From: Methylomonas sp.
GTDB taxonomy: Bacteria; Pseudomonadota; Gammaproteobacteria; Methylococcales; Methylomonadaceae
Reading direction: 5' to 3'
Length of the DNA stretch: 15,765 nucleotides
Assembly: GCA_026989715.1 (NCBI GenBank)
Contig: JALSIU010000222.1
Coordinates: 1-15,765, forward strand
The position numbers and the translations under genes were made by a program. This document shows positions 14,975-15,765 of this stretch, one piece after another; position 1 is the stretch's first letter; every line of letters begins with the position of its first letter. The notes beneath the pieces were generated by a model. The model did no database searches. It was given only the letters and a program-made list of their open reading frames with translations, and was not told the DNA's origin.

Positions 14975-15765
14975 CAACCTGCCCTGCACACCAGCCGGAA
15001 GCCCACGCCCACTGAAAATTATAGCCGCCTAACCAGCCGGACACATCTAACACCTCGCCAATAAAATAAAGCCCTGCGACATCATTAGCCTGCAATGTTT
15101 TTGAAGAAATGGCATGGCAATCAACGCCCCCTAAAGTAACTTCTGCAGTGCGGTAGCCTTCAGTACCGTTAGGTTTAATTTGCCAGCAATGGAATTGTTG
15201 CGCAATAAATGCAATATGTGAGTGTGATAAATCCAGTAAGGCCGACTCTAGTAAATCGCTGGGTAAAAATAATGGAATCAAACGCTTTGCTAAAAACCGG
15301 CTTAAATAATTTTTTAGCTTAAGTTTGAGCTTTTCCTGCTGTGCAACCAATAACTGCTGTTGCAAATCCATCTCAGGCAATAGATTTATTGATAAAACCT
15401 CCCCCTCTTGCCAATACGATGACATTTGCAAAGCTACCGGCCCACTTAAACCCCGATGTGTAAATAATAAATTCTCGGTAAAACTTTGCCGACTGTTACT
15501 AATCGTACAAGGTAGTGCTAAACCCGATAGTGTTGCAAACTTAGCTTTATCAAGCACATGCAAGGTCAATGGTACTAACCCTGCACGCGTCGGTATGACA
15601 TTAATACCAAATTGCTCAGCCAGCTTATATCCAAACGCTGAAGCCCCCATTTTAGGAATAGACAACCCTCCTGTTGCGACGACTAATGATTGGCAACAAA
15701 TTGTTTGCCGATTGCTTTTTATAGTAAAACTCGCGTCATGAACGCGTTGAATAGACTGAATATGA
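14970..15765 (-). CDS. YhiN/BaiN (HI0933-like) family FAD-dependent oxidoreductase (5' end beyond window)
   Basis: The last 264 residues of a flavoprotein are visible; the N-terminal FAD-binding GxGxxG region lies beyond the right edge. The open frame continues to the window end without a stop, so the first visible Met is not the true start. Recognisable features are VVATGGLSIPKMGASAFGYKLAEQFG, LLFTHRGLSGPVALQMS, EGYRTAEVTLGGVDCHAISSKTL, and the C-terminal GLYFIGEVLDVSGWLGGYNFQWAWASG. These are the hallmark segments of the HI0933/YhiN family (residue stretches listed in order from the window edge inward). The physiological substrate of most members is unknown. BaiN was described in bile-acid metabolism, which need not apply here. 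It lies 76 bases upstream of bcsA in the same direction; a functional link to cellulose is not evident. Confidence 0.93.
   Translation of the reverse strand, partial: HIQSIQRVHDASFTIKSNRQTICCQSLVVATGGLSIPKMGASAFGYKLAEQFGINVIPTRAGLVPLTLHVLDKAKFATLSGLALPCTISNSRQSFTENLLFTHRGLSGPVALQMSSYWQEGEVLSINLLPEMDLQQQLLVAQQEKLKLKLKNYLSRFLAKRLIPLFLPSDLLESALLDLSHSHIAFIAQQFHCWQIKPNGTEGYRTAEVTLGGVDCHAISSKTLQANDVAGLYFIGEVLDVSGWLGGYNFQWAWASGWCAGQVV

Noticed and set aside
15325..15741. Plus-strand open frame of 138 codons opposite the flavoprotein gene
   Set aside because: It is Cys/Ser-rich shadow coding antisense to conserved HI0933-family sequence; no start signal.
1..15765. CRISPR arrays, tRNA or rRNA genes, insertion sequences, attachment sites
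   Set aside because: I saw no regular direct repeats with spacers, no cloverleaf or rRNA-like stretches, no transposase and no long terminal inverted repeats.

Overview
The window looks like the chromosome of a Gram-negative bacterium, most likely a gammaproteobacterium. It is AT-leaning (about 40% G+C by eye). It carries an outer-membrane secretion system, an outer-membrane cellulose exporter and a surface protein with an exosortase-type sorting tail. That combination, together with a YhiN/HI0933-type flavoprotein, would suit Methylococcales or Thiotrichales-like lineages, but no marker gene here settles the taxonomy.

Layout. Bases 1-5438, all on the minus strand, hold the start of a type II secretion system (T2SS) operon read right to left: gspE, gspF, gspG, gspH, gspI, gspJ and the 5' part of gspK, which runs off the left edge. 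The genes overlap or nearly touch. Bases 5439-5812 are a 374-base noncoding divergent region with promoter-like elements for both sides and several short inverted repeats. Bases 5813-6820 (plus strand) encode a secreted choice-of-anchor A (CAA) domain protein with a variant PEP-CTERM-like tail. Its 3' end overlaps, tail to tail, the last 23 bases of the next gene. Bases 6798-14893 (minus strand) are a compact cellulose operon read bcsA, bcsB, bcsZ, bcsC. Bases 14970-15765 (minus strand) are the 3' part of a YhiN/BaiN (HI0933-like) flavoprotein whose start lies beyond the right edge.

How the genes work together. BcsA polymerises UDP-glucose and is gated by cyclic di-GMP through a C-terminal PilZ domain. 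BcsB is its periplasmic membrane-anchored partner, BcsZ is the periplasmic GH8 endoglucanase, and BcsC is the TPR scaffold plus outer-membrane barrel that lets the glucan out. The T2SS genes supply the motor (GspE, GspF) and the pseudopilus (G, H, I, J, K). The gspE-first order resembles the Xanthomonas xps cluster, where gspC and gspD are not upstream. The CAA protein sits between the two export modules. Because PEP-CTERM proteins usually go with extracellular polysaccharide, it may be a matrix or surface component, but that is inference.

Most noteworthy points: BcsZ has Glu where E. coli BcsZ has its catalytic base Asp243. BcsC is short and has an N-terminal membrane segment without a clear cleavage site. 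gspH has its best ribosome binding site in front of an ATA codon that would give a normal prepilin leader. No wholly new system is demonstrated.
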